NCBI RefSeq assembly: GCF_047948215.1 | Contig: NC_134465.1 | Span: 51,491,946 to 51,555,945, forward strand | DNA: 64,000 bases | Source of the DNA: Lycorma delicatula | Lineage: Eukaryota; Arthropoda; Insecta; Hemiptera; Fulgoridae | Direction of reading: 5' to 3' | Shown here: positions 10,772 to 21,514 of the stretch, in pieces | How positions within the stretch are numbered: the first letter of the stretch is position 1 | Layout of the letters: each line of letters begins with the position of its first letter | Position numbers and translations under genes: made by a program | Notes under the pieces: generated by a model | Seen by the model: the letters and a program-made list of their open reading frames with translations, nothing else | The model's database searches: none | What the model was told of the DNA's origin: nothing

Positions 10772-11280
10772 CTATATTAAAAAAAATGTAAATGTTCGTT
10801 TGTTTAAAATCTTAAATCTCCAAAAGTTCTTCACCGATTGCTTTGAAATTTTGACACAACGTTGCGTTTGAATACGCGCGTGTTTTTATATACCTACTTT
10901 TTATGTACCATCTGTGACACGTAAAAGCGTGCTTTTTTTAAAAAACAGCGCTACGTGTTGGACTTAAAAACAACACACGCTATACTAAATATTTTACGAT
11001 TCCATTTCAATGTTTCCTCTATGATATGTGTGTCCGCTGTAGACTAAACCGATTTACGCGCGGGGAAAAGGGAGAAAGGAAAGATTGAAAAAGGTAAAAG
11101 GGAAGAAGAAGAGGAAAATGGATTAAGGGGAAAAGGAAATGGAAAGAAAGAGGAAAGGAGAAAAAAGAAAAGGATAACGGGAAGGGGGAAAGCGAGATAA
11201 GGAAAAGAGAAACGAAGAAGTAGAAAGGGGGTAAAAAACGGGGAAACGGGAAACCTTGATAAAATGTCCACATATCCGAT
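10772..11280 (+). mobile_element. Non-autonomous Helitron-like element (family H1), 3' part lost
   Basis: It starts A|TCTATATTAAAAAAAATGTA and continues with CAAAAGTTCTTCACCGATTG and CTTTGAAATTTTGACACAAC, shared with the copy at 24345. The purine block lies at 11060-11250. The GTTAAATT..GAAGTTCCGTAATG segment and the CTAG end are missing. Minus-strand open frames across the purine block (75 and 130 codons, Phe/Pro/Ser-rich) are compositional. Confidence 0.6.
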
Positions 11281-11720
11281 ACAAATATTGTTCCCGATCT
11301 AATACATTGACGAATGACTTTTCTGCCGTACGATCGGGAACCGCGTATAAAAAACACTCTTCGGTTTCCCGATAAATCCCACCGAAAAACCATTGCAGTG
11401 GATATATCCATCTGACATTTTACTTGCGTCTGGAGAAACAGGATTCATCAATTTCAACTGTTGTATATGGACCGCCTATTATTACCAGATTCCGTATCAA
11501 ACTGTCTGCGCATACTTCCCGCAAGTAGTTCTTCCAGTCAGTCACAGCATCGGAACTCATCTCTAGTTCTTCTGTACGATAAGCGGTGCTTGTTTAATGT
11601 TTAATCCATGAATAAATATATAAAATGATCGTGCCAAATTGTAATTTTCTAGTCTGTTACCAAATGTTCTTCTTGAAACAGATTTCAGTCCTGAAGCCGG
11701 TTTTTCGATACCTCCATGTA
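11281..11720. other. Unassigned stretch of near-balanced composition
   Basis: Unlike its surroundings, this segment is not AT-rich. It contains a TATAAAAAA at 11346 and a TCAGTCACAG about 180 bp downstream. It could be an LTR or promoter fragment, but no partner copy or coding sequence supports this. Confidence 0.3.
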
Positions 11721-11726
11721 TAATAT

Positions 11727-11762
11727 TTATCAGAAAGATGTATAATTACATCTTTCTGATAA
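11727..11762. repeat. Perfect 16-bp inverted repeat with 4-nt loop
   Basis: TTATCAGAAAGATGTA (11727-11742) is followed by TAAT and its exact reverse complement (11747-11762). A third partial copy of AAAGATGTAT follows at 11763-11772. It lies about 28 bp upstream of the 5' end of RT-1 homology. Confidence 0.9.
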
Positions 11763-11789
11763 AGAAAGATGTATCATTCAATTGAAAGA

Positions 11790-12733
11790 TGCAACAGTAA
11801 CAATTGAAGAACATAAGAAAGAAGCCGTAATAAGAAAGGGAGTCCGACAAAGAATGTTCCCTATCTCCGTTACTTTCTAATCTTTACATGGAACTAGCAG
11901 TTAATGATGTTAAAGAACAATTTAGATTCGGAGTAACAGTACAAGGTGAAAAGATAAAGATGGTACGATTTGCTGATGATATAGTAATTCTAGCCGAGAG
12001 TAAAAAGGATTTAGAAGAAACAATGAACGGCATAGATGAAGTCCTACGCAAGAACTATCGTATGAAAATAAACAAGAACAAAACAAAAGTAATGAAATGT
12101 AGTGGAAATGACAAAGATGGACCACTGAATGTGAAAATAGGAGGAGAAAAGATTATGGAGGTAGAAGAATTTTGTTATTTGGGAAGTAGAATTACTAAAG
12201 ATGGACGAAGCAGGAGCGATATTAAATGCCGAATACCCCAAGCGAAAGGAGCATTCAGTAAGAAATATAATTTGTTTACATCAAAAATTAATTTAAATGT
12301 CAGGAAAAGATTTTTGAAAGTGTATGTCCGGAGTGTCGCTTTATATGGAAGTGAAACTTGGACGATCGGAGTATCTGAGAAGAAAAGATTAGAACCTTTT
12401 GAAATGCGGTGCTATAGGAGAATGTTAAAAATCAGATGGGTGGATAAAGTGACAAATGAAGAGGTATTGCGGCAAATAGATGAAGAAAGAAGCATTTGGA
12501 AAAATATAGTTAAAAGAAGAGACAGACTTATAGGCCACATACTAAGGTATCCTGGAATAGTCGCTTTAATATTGGAAGGACAGGTAGAAGGGAAAAATTG
12601 TGTAGGCAGGCCACGTTTGGAATATGTAAAACAAATTGTTGGTTTGTAGGATGTACAGGGTATACTGAAATGAAACGACTAGCAGTAGATAGGGAATCTT
12701 GGAGACAAATGACGGAAGATAAAAAAAAAAAAG
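11790..12733 (+). mobile_element. 5'-truncated LINE RT-1 with RT active-site motif, pseudogene
   Basis: The 253-codon frame at 11888-12649 begins MELAVNDVKEQFRFGVTVQ and carries MVRFADDIVILAESKKDLEE. FADD is the polymerase catalytic box (YADD equivalent), so the C-terminal half of the RT domain is present. It continues through KINKNKTKVMKCSG, FCYLGSRITKDGRSRSDIK, SETWTIGVSEKKRLEPF, RWVDKVTNEEVLRQIDEERS and GKNCVGRPRLEYVKQIV. An extra A near 11850 shifts the upstream motif-B segment (GVRQECSLSP-type) out of frame. A deletion at 12640 truncates the C-terminus, and an A-tail begins at 12720. The upstream homology limit is 11790. Confidence 0.88.
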
Positions 12734-13324
12734 TAATATCATTTCATGCTCGTTATTGCAATGTCGACGGTTATGAAAATCCCTTTCAGTTGTAAAAATT
12801 CAACGACTTTCTTCTGTGAATCTATTTTCCTAACTAAACAAAACAATGATTACTTTACAGGGTAATAATTAGACACAGACTGATTACAAGCAGCGACACA
12901 AAAAAGTTTAGTAATATTATGCAATGTTGCCCTAAACAACCAGACATGTTTAAACATGATCAATTAATTAGTTTAAACATAACCAGTTACTAATACGTAA
13001 TTCGTAAAGTAAACAAAAAAAAAACAGGTAATGTGTGTTTCTGCACAAAATATTTAGCACCGTTAATAAAATCATCAAAAATATAACCATAGGTTTAAGG
13101 AGTATTCAACCCGTATATATATATTTATTTTTTTACATTTAGTTGCGCATAACGTTTTGAGTCTTTTTTATTTCTCTCCCAGAATGGTATTTTTAAGAAT
13201 AATTATTTAAACTCGTTAAGAAATTAATTTTTATTTCTTAATAACTTACCTACATATTGACATTAAAAATTAATTGTAATAAGTTTTAACAAAGACGATA
13301 TCTCGTCTACATACATACATTATA
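12734..13324. other. AT-rich stretch without recognisable feature
   Basis: No coding or repeat match recognised. Confidence 0.45.
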
Positions 13325-13359
<35 letters not shown>

Positions 13360-14129
13360 CAATGTTTGTTTGTCTGTCTGTTCCAACTTAACTCGAGATC
13401 TACCGGACAGATTTGTCTAAAATTTTGCACACCTACACTTTGAAGCCTTGAGGTGAACCTAGGCTAATTTTTTTGGACCTCCGACATAACGAAATTTAAA
13501 ACACTTTTATTTCTTCCTTAAAGCTTATTTAATTTTCAAAATGACTTTGATTTTCAAGAAAAATTTAATTTTTTTTCAACATTGAATTGATTAATTTTGA
13601 AAAGGGCTGAGGTTTTAACGTACAGTTATTCCTAATTTTCAATTGATTTAGCGCACATGCATATGTAATTTTTACGATTCATTCATTTACAATTTTTTAC
13701 ATATATTTAAAAACATAAATAAATAGCTGCTTTTGTTTATCATATGTGTGTTACTAATTTAAAGTGTGTAAAGTATTTAACTGCAATCTTTTAAATTCCG
13801 TGATCTTTTTTCAAAACATCTTACCGTGCCTAAAAGACATTTTTCAGTCGGGAGAAATACAAAAAAGCACGTATGATGAAAACTGTTCGTACGGCAGAGA
13901 CTGAAGACGAAAGACAGTCAAGATTGGAAAGCGACCGAATATACACAGCCCGATCCCGTTCGACTGAAACAACTGAGCAACGGGAAATGCGGTATGCCAC
14001 CGTTACTGTATGTGTGACTGACTGCACCTGCCTCCGGTTACTTGACTAATAAATATAAAATAAAAAGATTGTCCACCACGGAAAACGCAAGTAACCCATA
14101 TAGCGAGCGAAGCTGCGACTGGGGGCTAG
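13325..14129 (+). mobile_element. Non-autonomous Helitron with both ends
   Basis: The 5' end is A|TCTATATATATATATA with a TA run, then AATCAATGTTTGTTTGTCTG. The 3' end is GCGAAGCTGCGACTGGGGGCTAG|T at 14129. This gives the TC...CTRR structure inserted between A and T that is typical of Helitrons, without target-site duplication. Around 13885-13995 the plus strand reads RAETEDERQSRLESDRIYTA, then RSRSTETTEQREMR. This is the low-complexity charged repeat (R.AETEEQR..RLE..R..TARSR) typical of the N-terminal part of insect Helitron replicase/helicase ORFs. No helicase domain remains. Confidence 0.7.
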
Positions 14130-14279
14130 TATATAAAAAGGAACAGTGGGAATCTTATAATTTTATAGACGTGCATCATATTACATGATCTTGATGTCAA
14201 TTCCATTTTGTTTTTTACATAATTATTTATTATCTGTGTTTTTTAAAATTTATTTATTATTAGCGTATTAACTTGAATC

Positions 14280-15000
14280 TAAACTGAACTGATCTTTTAA
14301 CTTTCTTGTAAGAAGTAAAGGAAGTATTGTGATCGTCAAAAATTACGGTTTTCTTTTTTCAACGGAAATATCCGTTTTGACCATCCCTGAATCCATTCTG
14401 ACTTGTTTAGGCGTACGTATTTTTCGTTTACGTACGTACTCAAAAACGAAATAAACGATTAGCCGTACTCAAACGATTAGCCGTAGGATGTTTAAATTTT
14501 GGATTTAGGACTGTTGTATCATCTAGTTGTGTACCTCCGATTTTGATTGCATCGATTGGACAAAAAGTGTCCAAAATTAAAAAAATTCGGATTTTGGACA
14601 TTTTCTTAACTGTAAAAATAAGCCCTCATTGAGAGATTTTTAATGATATATCATAAGCGGTACTTATTTTCATTGGTTCCAGAGTTATAGCCAAATTAAA
14701 GTTTAATTAATGAAACATTTGGATCTTACAATGGAAGGCACATCGGTTCGAATCCGACTTCATTTCCTTCTTTTTTTTAATTTAAATATATTGATTTATT
14801 AAAAATTATTAAAAAAAGTTTTACAATAAATAATATTTCAATAATAACAACACAAAAAAAAAAATTATAAAAATCAGAAGTTATTAGTGAAATAAAATTT
14901 TATGTACTTTTCATTTAAAAATAAAAATGTGTATATGTAATTTAATAAGCGTACAAAGAAGTCATTTGGTGTCCATATCAGGTTTTTTAAAAATCAAAAA
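14280..15000 (+). repeat. Dispersed repeat A, copy 2 (uninterrupted)
   Basis: It contains AAACGATTAGCCGTAGGATG, AAAAGTGTCCAAAA, GGTTCCAGAGTTATAGCCAA, CACATCGGTTCGAATCCGAC and TGTAATTTAATAAGCGTACA in the same order as copy 1 (2016-3150 without its LINE) and the minus-strand copy at 46332-46640. Duplicate AAACGATTAGCCGTA segments lie at 14453 and 14472. No protein is encoded. Confidence 0.7.
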
Positions 15001-15072
15001 TACTCAAAAATATTTTATATTTCAAAAAAAATCTATTGCAACTTAGATTCGTACTTTTTTTTTTTTAATTTT

Positions 15073-15160
15073 TTCCGACTCCGTAGCGTAGTAGTAACGT
15101 CTCAGCCTTTAATTCGGAGGTTCGGGTTTGAATCTCGGTTAAACAATTTTTTCATACGCT
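15073..15160 (+). mobile_element. tRNA-derived SINE-1 head fragment
   Basis: CCGTAGCGTAGTAGTAACGT (A-box region) and GGTTCGGGTTTGAATCTCGG (B-box) resemble the other SINE-1 copies. The sequence after 15160 is not the SINE tail. Confidence 0.6.
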
Positions 15161-15250
15161 AAAAAAATGTCCATTTGATATTTCCATGCACAAGTTTCAA
15201 GTTTATACGATAAAATTAATTGTAAAAAAAAAAAATTTTATTATGTCTAG

Positions 15251-15252
<2 letters not shown>

Positions 15253-15308
<56 letters not shown>
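15253..15308. repeat. (GT)n microsatellite
   Basis: Uninterrupted GT run of about 56 bp. Confidence 0.95.
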
Positions 15309-15309
<1 letters not shown>

Positions 15310-15310
<1 letters not shown>

Positions 15311-16080
15311 ACGCACGAACGTGTTTTTGTAAAAAAGAATAAAGTATACTGAGAAATACCTCTCCATCTTGGAAATAAAACGAATTGCTTGTATAAATAT
15401 ATTATGAGCATGTCTCAGTTAAAATAATCGCCTACTTTCACAACAGAATTAATAGCGGAAATCTACAGCTGTTACTGCTACGTATGTCAGTTTTAATTAA
15501 AACAAATGTATAATAATTAAATCATACTCTCCCATTTACATTTGCTTACAAATTTAACTTGTTAATAAATCGAATTATGAGCAGATGCTATTTATTTATT
15601 TTTCTTTCTCCTTTTTTTAATTTGTAATGCAATAATAATAATAATATTATTATTATTATAAACAATTTTTCCTTAGGAAAAAATCAGATTTTTAATATGT
15701 TTTCCCTAAAGCAAATTTTGAAATAAGTTTACTGGAAACTCATTCTGCACTTTAACTCAGTTATTTTCAGAACACGTCAAACTTTTTTATCAGATCTCTT
15801 TTCTAATATTATGAATAAAACTTATCTGTATTCTCCCACATTTCTACATCTATTTCAACAATTCCTTTTAATATCGTACACGCATTTTATACCAGTATAT
15901 TTCATCATAAACTGTATTTTTGTACGTATATATCTCTTATAGACTTTATATTAGTTTCAGTCATATTAATATTGCTTATTAAAATAAAATAAAGCTAAAT
16001 TTATTGAAATGAAAAGATACAAAGTATAAATTAAATAAATATTCATAACAAGTAAAAATCTGTCTGAAGATATAAGCAAC
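15310..16080. other. AT-rich stretch without recognisable feature
   Basis: No gene or repeat copy recognised apart from a short AAT/TTA-rich palindromic run at about 15630-15660. Confidence 0.45.
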
Positions 16081-16083
16081 CGT

Positions 16084-16160
16084 GAAGGAGTAGTAGTGTC
16101 AGGGCCTTTCATTCGAAGGTCCGGATTCGAATCCCAATCAGGTATGACATTACGCTACAA
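16084..16160 (+). mobile_element. tRNA-derived SINE-1 fragment
   Basis: GGAGTAGTAGTGTCAGGGCC followed by GGATTCGAATCCCAATCAGG matches the SINE-1 head, with a B-box variant GGATTCGAATCC at 16122. The tail after TATGACATTACGCTACAAAA is diverged. Confidence 0.6.
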
Positions 16161-16563
16161 AATTCCATATTCACATTCCACTTACACGCTTCATAGCTTC
16201 TGTGTAATTTCATGAACAAAATAATTGCTGACGGAAAAAATCATCATCGCCCACTCCGGTAATTGACCAAAAAAATTATCAATCTGACAAGGAGGACCTA
16301 CAATGTCGAATTTTGGCTAAAATTTAACGGACTTTAGAACTTACATAGACGAATATTTTTTCCTACGTTTCATGAATTTTTAGTAATTTATCTTGGAAAT
16401 AAATAATATAAATTCTAAAATAGTTAAAATTTAATTTATTTACTTTAATTTACGATTTAAAATCCCATTACTATATAAAACTTATACGCAGAATGTTAAT
16501 AAAAACAATTTCAAGTATTCAGAAGATGGTTCCCGTCATCGAAATAAAGAAAAAACTTTATAT

Positions 16564-16855
16564 CAGTGGTTCCCAAATTTTTTCGAGTCGCGGCGCCCTT
16601 TTTCAATTAAACTTTTTCCATGGCACCCTACCCTAAGTAAAAGTATGACTAATTCGTTAAGTAAAAGATAAAAATATATATAACTCGTGTATCTTCATTT
16701 TTTTTTTTTTTTTTTTTTACCTTATTACAATTAAATTAATAATTATAAATGTCTTGGTTCAATTAATTATGAAGCTTTTAAAATATTTCGCGGCGTCCCT
16801 GTGAAGAGGCCGCAGCTCCCAGAGAGAGTCGCGGTACACAGTTTGGGAATCACTG
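16564..16855 (-). mobile_element. hAT-type MITE
   Basis: Ends are CAGTGGTTCCCAAA and TTTGGGAATCACTG, 14-bp terminal inverted repeats with one mismatch. They match the CAGNGGTTCYCAA consensus of hAT non-autonomous elements. The flanks CTTTATAT (16556-16563) and CTTTACAT (16856-16863) form an 8-bp target-site duplication with one change, as expected for hAT. The interior (CGCGGCGTCCCTGTGAAGAG, TAATTGAACCAAGACATTTA) matches the inverted copy at 32998-33555. Confidence 0.85.
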
Positions 16856-16863
16856 CTTTACAT

Positions 16864-17920
16864 CGACGTATATCGGGAAACTCTTACTTACCGGCTCACC
16901 GTCATTTTGTAATTTTAACATAAAAATTTATTTCTAAGGAACGGCAAACTGTATAAAGCTGAAATTTCGTATACTGCTAGGATACCTAAAGGTTTACTTG
17001 TATAAAAATAATGAACCTGATATCTTAATCCATTTCAAAATGGCGGCCATGTAAACCTTTCAATTGTTAACATCTTTATAATCACTGGTTTATTTTAATG
17101 TTATGGTACCAAAAAAAAAAAAAAAAATTAAGTTTTTTCTGACAAAGAAAATGATACTTTATGCAATCAAACCAGTTGATAAATAACAAAGTTATGGGGA
17201 TACGTTTTGAAGTGTCACTCATTAAAAAAACTAGTTTTCATATCCTCCGGAATGAAATTAAATAACTTGATACGATCTCAACTGAAGTAATCTTTTTTCT
17301 CTGGTAGTAGCTCACCTTCAAACATAGTAGATTATTTATTAATTTATGATTTTTATTTTTATTTCTTTTTTGCTTCTCTATCTGCCCAGTACCTCTTCAT
17401 TATTTCTGATATCTCTTTACTTCGTTCTTCAGAAATTTTAGCTCTGTTGTTCTTGCGTTTTGGCGATACATGGTACCTTTTATTTTTATCTTTTAATTTT
17501 TTCTTTAAAATTTTCTTTTCTTTTATAATTTCTTCAGTTCTTTTAGGTCTTCTTTGACTTGTGTAAACTATTTTCCTTTAGTTTCTTTACTTTGGAAGAA
17601 ATAAAAAATTTGTTTAGTCGATTTATTGTTATTCATTCAAAATAAACGAGAGTAAATTGTGATTCGTCTTTTCCTTATCGTCTATGACAGTTTTCCAATT
17701 TTAATATAAAATTTGTTATTTAGAATTAATTTTGCCTGATTATTTTGAATTTAGGAACCAAAACGTTTCTTATAATTTTCCTTTCTTTTTTTCTAGATTT
17801 TCTACTAGACCTTATTCATGTTATCATTTAATAAATTATAATAATTGAATATTATTGTCAATATTACAATAGGAAATGAAACTTAAGTTTTTAAATTAGA
17901 GTGACTCATTGTAAGAATTT
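16864..17920. other. Unassigned AT-rich stretch
   Basis: Includes TTTCAAAATGGCGGCCATGT at about 17034, a phrase often found in old insect repeats, but no second copy is present here. A Lys/Arg-rich minus-strand frame at 17360-17580 is short and broken. Confidence 0.4.
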
Positions 17921-17940
17921 TTCCCATATATTTGTTATGG

Positions 17941-18002
17941 TTTCTCAATTTACTTGATCTTTGTGAGGCCGGGCGTTATCGTGGAACAGAATGATCTCTT
18001 TG
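17941..18002 (-). pseudogene. Mariner transposase remnant: HDNARPH catalytic motif next to the 45-bp array
   Basis: On the minus strand, ATT CTG TTC CAC GAT AAC GCC CGG CCT CAC reads ILFHDNARPHK, the second catalytic Asp motif of mariner (DD34D) transposases. Read upstream in the same frame, the protein is VEKTPSISVKEIILFHDNAR, so the 45-bp array unit (..VEKTPSISAKE..) runs directly into this motif without a frame change. A stop follows after KDQVN. The SPDLAPSD third-Asp region is not visible further left. The matching upstream part is at 20740-20960. Confidence 0.75.
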
Positions 18003-20735
18003 ACAGAGATTGAGGGTGTTTTTTCAACAATTTTCGCTTCTCTTTGGCTGCGATCAAGAGCGTTTTTTGAACACTGTTCGTTTCTCATTGGTTGAGATCG
18101 AGGGCGTTTTTTTCAACACTGTTCGCTTCTATTTGGTTAAGATCGAGTGCGATTTTTCAACACTGTTCACTTCTCTTTGGCTGATCGAGGGCGTTTTTGA
18201 ACACTGTTTGCTTCTCCTCGGCTGAGATCGAGGCATTATTTCAACACTGTTCGCTTCTCTTTGGCTGAGATCGAGGGCGATTTTTCAACACTGTTCACTT
18301 CTCTTTGGCTGATCGAGGGCGTTTTTGAACACTGTTTGCTTATCTTCGGCTGAGATCGAGGGCGTTTTTTGAACACTGTTCGTTTCTCTTCGGCTGAGGT
18401 CGAGTGCGATTTTTCAACACTGTTCGCTTCTCTTTGGCTGAACGAGGGCGTTTTTTTCAACACTGTTCGCTTCTATTTGGTTGAGATCGAGGGCGTTTTT
18501 TTCAACACTGTTCGCTTCTCTTTGGCTGAGATCAAGGGCGTTTTTTTCAACACTATTCGCTTCTCTTTGGCTGAGATCGAGGGCATTTTTTGAACACTGT
18601 TCGTTTCTCTTCGGCTGAGATCGAGGGCGTTTTTTTCAACACTGTTCGCTTCTCTTTGGATGAACGAGGGCGTTTTTTTCAACACTGTTCGCTTCTATTT
18701 GGTTAAGATCGAGTGCGATTTTTCAACACTGTTCACTTCTCTTTGGCTGATCGAGGGCGTTTTTGAACACTGTTTGCTTATCTTCGGCTGAGATCGAGGC
18801 ATTTTTTCAAAACTGTTCGCTTCTCTTTGGCTGAGATCGAGGCATTTTTTCAACACTGTTCGCTTCTCTTTGGCTGAGGTCGAGTGCGATTTTTCAACAC
18901 TATTCGCTTCTCTTTGGCTGAGATCGAGGGCATTTTTTGAACACTGTTCGTTTCTTTTCGGCTGAGATCGAGGGCGTTTTTTCAACACTGTTCGCTTCTA
19001 TTTGGTTGAGATCGAGGGCGTTTTTTTCAACACTGTTCGCTTCTCTTTGGCTGAGATCGAGTGCGATTTTTCAACACTGTTCATTTCTCTTTGGCTGAAC
19101 GAGGGCGTTTTTTTCAACACTGTTCGCTTCTATTTGGTTGAGATCGAGGGCGTTTTTTTCAACACTGTTCGCTTCTCTTTGGCTGAGATCAAGGGCGTTT
19201 TTTTCAACACTATTCGCTTCTCTTTGGCTGAGATCGGGGGCGTTTTTTTCAACACTGTTCGCTTCTATTTGGTTAAGATCGAGTGCGATTTTTCAACACT
19301 GTTCGCTTCTATTTGGTTAAGATCGAGTGCGATTTTTCAACACTGTTCACTTCTATTTGGCTGATCGAGGGCGTTTTTGAACACTGTTTGCTTCTCCTCG
19401 GCTGAGATCGAGGCATTATTTCAACACTGTTCGCTTCTCTTTGGCTGAGATCGAGGGCGATTTTTCAACACTGTTCACTTCTCTTTGGCTGATCGAGGGC
19501 GTTTTTGAACACTGTTTGCTTATCTTCGGCTGAGATCGAGGGCGTCTTTTGAACACTGTTCGTTTCTCTTCGGCTGAGGTCGAGTGCGATTTTTCAACAC
19601 TGTTCGCTTCTCTTTGGCTGAACGAGGGCGTTTTTTTCAACACTGTTCGCTTCTATTTGGTTGAGATCGAGGGCGTTTTTTTCAACACTGTTCGCTTCTC
19701 TTTGGCTGAGATCAAGGGCGTTTTTTTCAACACTATTCGCTTCTCTTTGGCTGAGATCGAGGGCATTTTTTGAACACTGTTCGTTTCTCTTCGGCTGAGA
19801 TCGAGGGCGTTTTTTTCAACACTGTTCGCTTCTCTTTGGATGAACGAGGGCGTTTTTTTCAACACTGTTCGCTTCTATTTGGTTAAGATCGAGTGCGATT
19901 TTTCAACACTGTTCACTTCTCTTTGGCTGATCGAGGGCGTTTTTGAACACTGTTTGCTTCTCCTCGGCTGAGATCGTGTGCGTTTTTTTCAACACTGTTC
20001 GCTTCTCTTTGGCTGAGATCGAGGGCGATTTTTCAACACTGTTCACTTCTCTTTGGCTGATCGAGGGCGTTTTTGAACACTGTTTGCTTATCTTCGGCTG
20101 AGATCGAGGCATTTTTTCAAAACTGTTCGCTTCTCTTTGGCTGAGATCGAGGCATTTTTTCAACACTGTTCGCTTCTCTTTGGCTGAGGTCGAGTGCGAT
20201 TTTTCAACACTATTCGCTTCTCTTTGGCTGAGATCGAGGGCATTTTTTGAACACTGTTCGTTTCTTTTCGGCTGAGATCGAGGGCGTTTTTTCAACACTG
20301 TTCGCTTCTATTTGGTTGAGATCGAGGGCGTTTTTTTCAACACTGTTCGCTTCTCTTTGGCTGAGATCGAGTGCGATTTTTCAACACTGTTCATTTCTCT
20401 TTGGCTGAACGAGGGCGTTTTTTTCAACACTGTTCGCTACTATTTGTTTGTGATCGAGGGCGTTTTTTTCAACACTGTTCGCTTCTCTTTGGCTGAGATC
20501 GAGGGCGTTTTTTCAACACTATTCGCTTCTCTTTGGCTGAGATCGAGGGCATTTTTTGAACACTGTTCGCTTCTTTTCGTTTGAGATCGAGGCATTTTTT
20601 CAACACTGTTCGCTTCTATTTGGTTGAGATCGAGGGCGTTTTTTTTCAACACTGTTCGCTTCTCTTTGGCTGAGATCAAGTGCGATTTTTTACACTGTTG
20701 GCTTCTCTTTGGCTGAAATCAAGGGCAATTTTTCA
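18003..20735. repeat. Tandem array of a 45-bp unit (about 60 copies) derived from transposase codons
   Basis: The unit on the plus strand is GAGATCGAGGGCGTTTTTTT followed by CAACACTGTTCGCTTCTCTT and TGGCT, 45 bp in total. Shorter variants of about 40 bp lack part of the CTGAGAT or T-run. Because 45 is a multiple of 3, both strands stay open over several units: the plus strand reads FFNTVRFSLAEIEGV; the minus strand reads SISAKEKRTVLKKTP, LDLSQREANSVEKNA or RSQPKRNEQCSKNAP in its three frames. All open frames of 60-131 codons here are products of the repeat. Block 18181-19130 recurs as 19361-20440, offset 1180 bp and, after a roughly 130-bp (three-unit) insertion near 19960, 1310 bp. Confidence 0.95.
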
Positions 20736-20739
20736 ACAC

Positions 20740-20960
20740 TGTTGGCTTTACTTTGTCAATAAGCATGTTACAGTGGTTCGGTTCACCAATCTTATATAAA
20801 ATCAATAAAAAACCGGGTCTTTTGCAACTTAATAGATTGTCATCATCGATTTTTCCTGTTTATGGTCGGATTCTGAAGTTTTTCTTGACAGTTGAATTCT
20901 TACGAATCCTCTCCATGCTCTGTCTTTTAGATCACGGTTCAGGTGGTAAATCTATGTCTT
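20740..20960 (-). pseudogene. Mariner transposase remnant upstream of the 45-bp array
   Basis: Read on the minus strand, one frame gives LYKIGEPNHCNMLIDKVKPT, then VLKN, running into the first array unit (..KRTVLKK..). This fits the mariner segment (Y-ELL..GETV....Y..QL..+..AL..KRP) that lies directly N-terminal of HDNARPH. After a one-base shift, the upstream sequence reads KSMMTIY*VAKDP, like the mariner K.ML.IFWD.KG box. Removing all but one 45-bp unit would put the ML residues about 25 positions before HDN, the usual mariner spacing. Both the stop and the frameshift show it is dead. The match is degenerate and recognised by eye. Confidence 0.5.
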
Positions 20961-20984
20961 ATCACAGATTAAAATGCTGTGGGA

Positions 20985-21060
20985 ATAAAAAAAAATCTGT
21001 ATATGTAGTTTAATAGGCGTACAAGGAAGTCATGTGGTATCCATATCAGATTTTTTTAGC
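20985..21060 (+). repeat. Repeat A 3' fragment
   Basis: CTGTATATGTAGTTTAATAG..GTACAAGGAAGTCATGTGGTATCCATATCAG matches the 3' end of repeat A (3070-3125 and 14930-14985). Confidence 0.65.
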
Positions 21061-21500
21061 TACATCTTGCTTCAGAAAAGGAGAAGATGGGAGTGTTTTT
21101 CACTACGAGTATATATTTTACATTGTTAAACCTTTAAACTGCTATAAAACATTTGTTTATCTCACTCCAATGGTCAGTGGTAAACAAATACTTTTTTTAA
21201 TTTTTAAAAAATATTTAAAATTTATATCCATTTCGCAACTAACCCATTATTACATTTAAAATGTTAAATTTTTTATAGCCTCTTTAATATTTATTGAGGG
21301 AAAAAAGGTTGACCAAAACTATTCACGCCTTTCTAGAAAATTATATATTTTTTTACTTACAATTATGGCTGTATCTTTGTATTTTTTTTAACAATTAAAA
21401 AAAATATGTTTTTAGATTTATTATCACCAATTAGGGATTATTTTCTTAATAAATAATTTTCCCGTTGAGTATAGAAGCCTCCAAAATAAAAAAATTTAAA
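21061..21500. other. AT-rich stretch without recognisable feature
   Basis: A 75-codon frame at 21032-21259 has no recognised similarity. Confidence 0.4.
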
Positions 21501-21514
21501 AAATTCTATTTTAA

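Noticed and set aside
11346..11600. TATAAAA plus TCAGTC as a promoter
   Set aside because: The distance is too long for a core promoter, and no transcript or paired LTR supports it.
18236..20679. Open frames of 60-131 codons in the 45-bp array as protein genes
   Set aside because: Their openness follows from the unit length being a multiple of three. Frames shift between registers wherever short variant units occur.
18003..20735. CRISPR-like array
   Set aside because: The units are contiguous and nearly identical, without unique spacers, in an animal genome. It is a tandem repeat.
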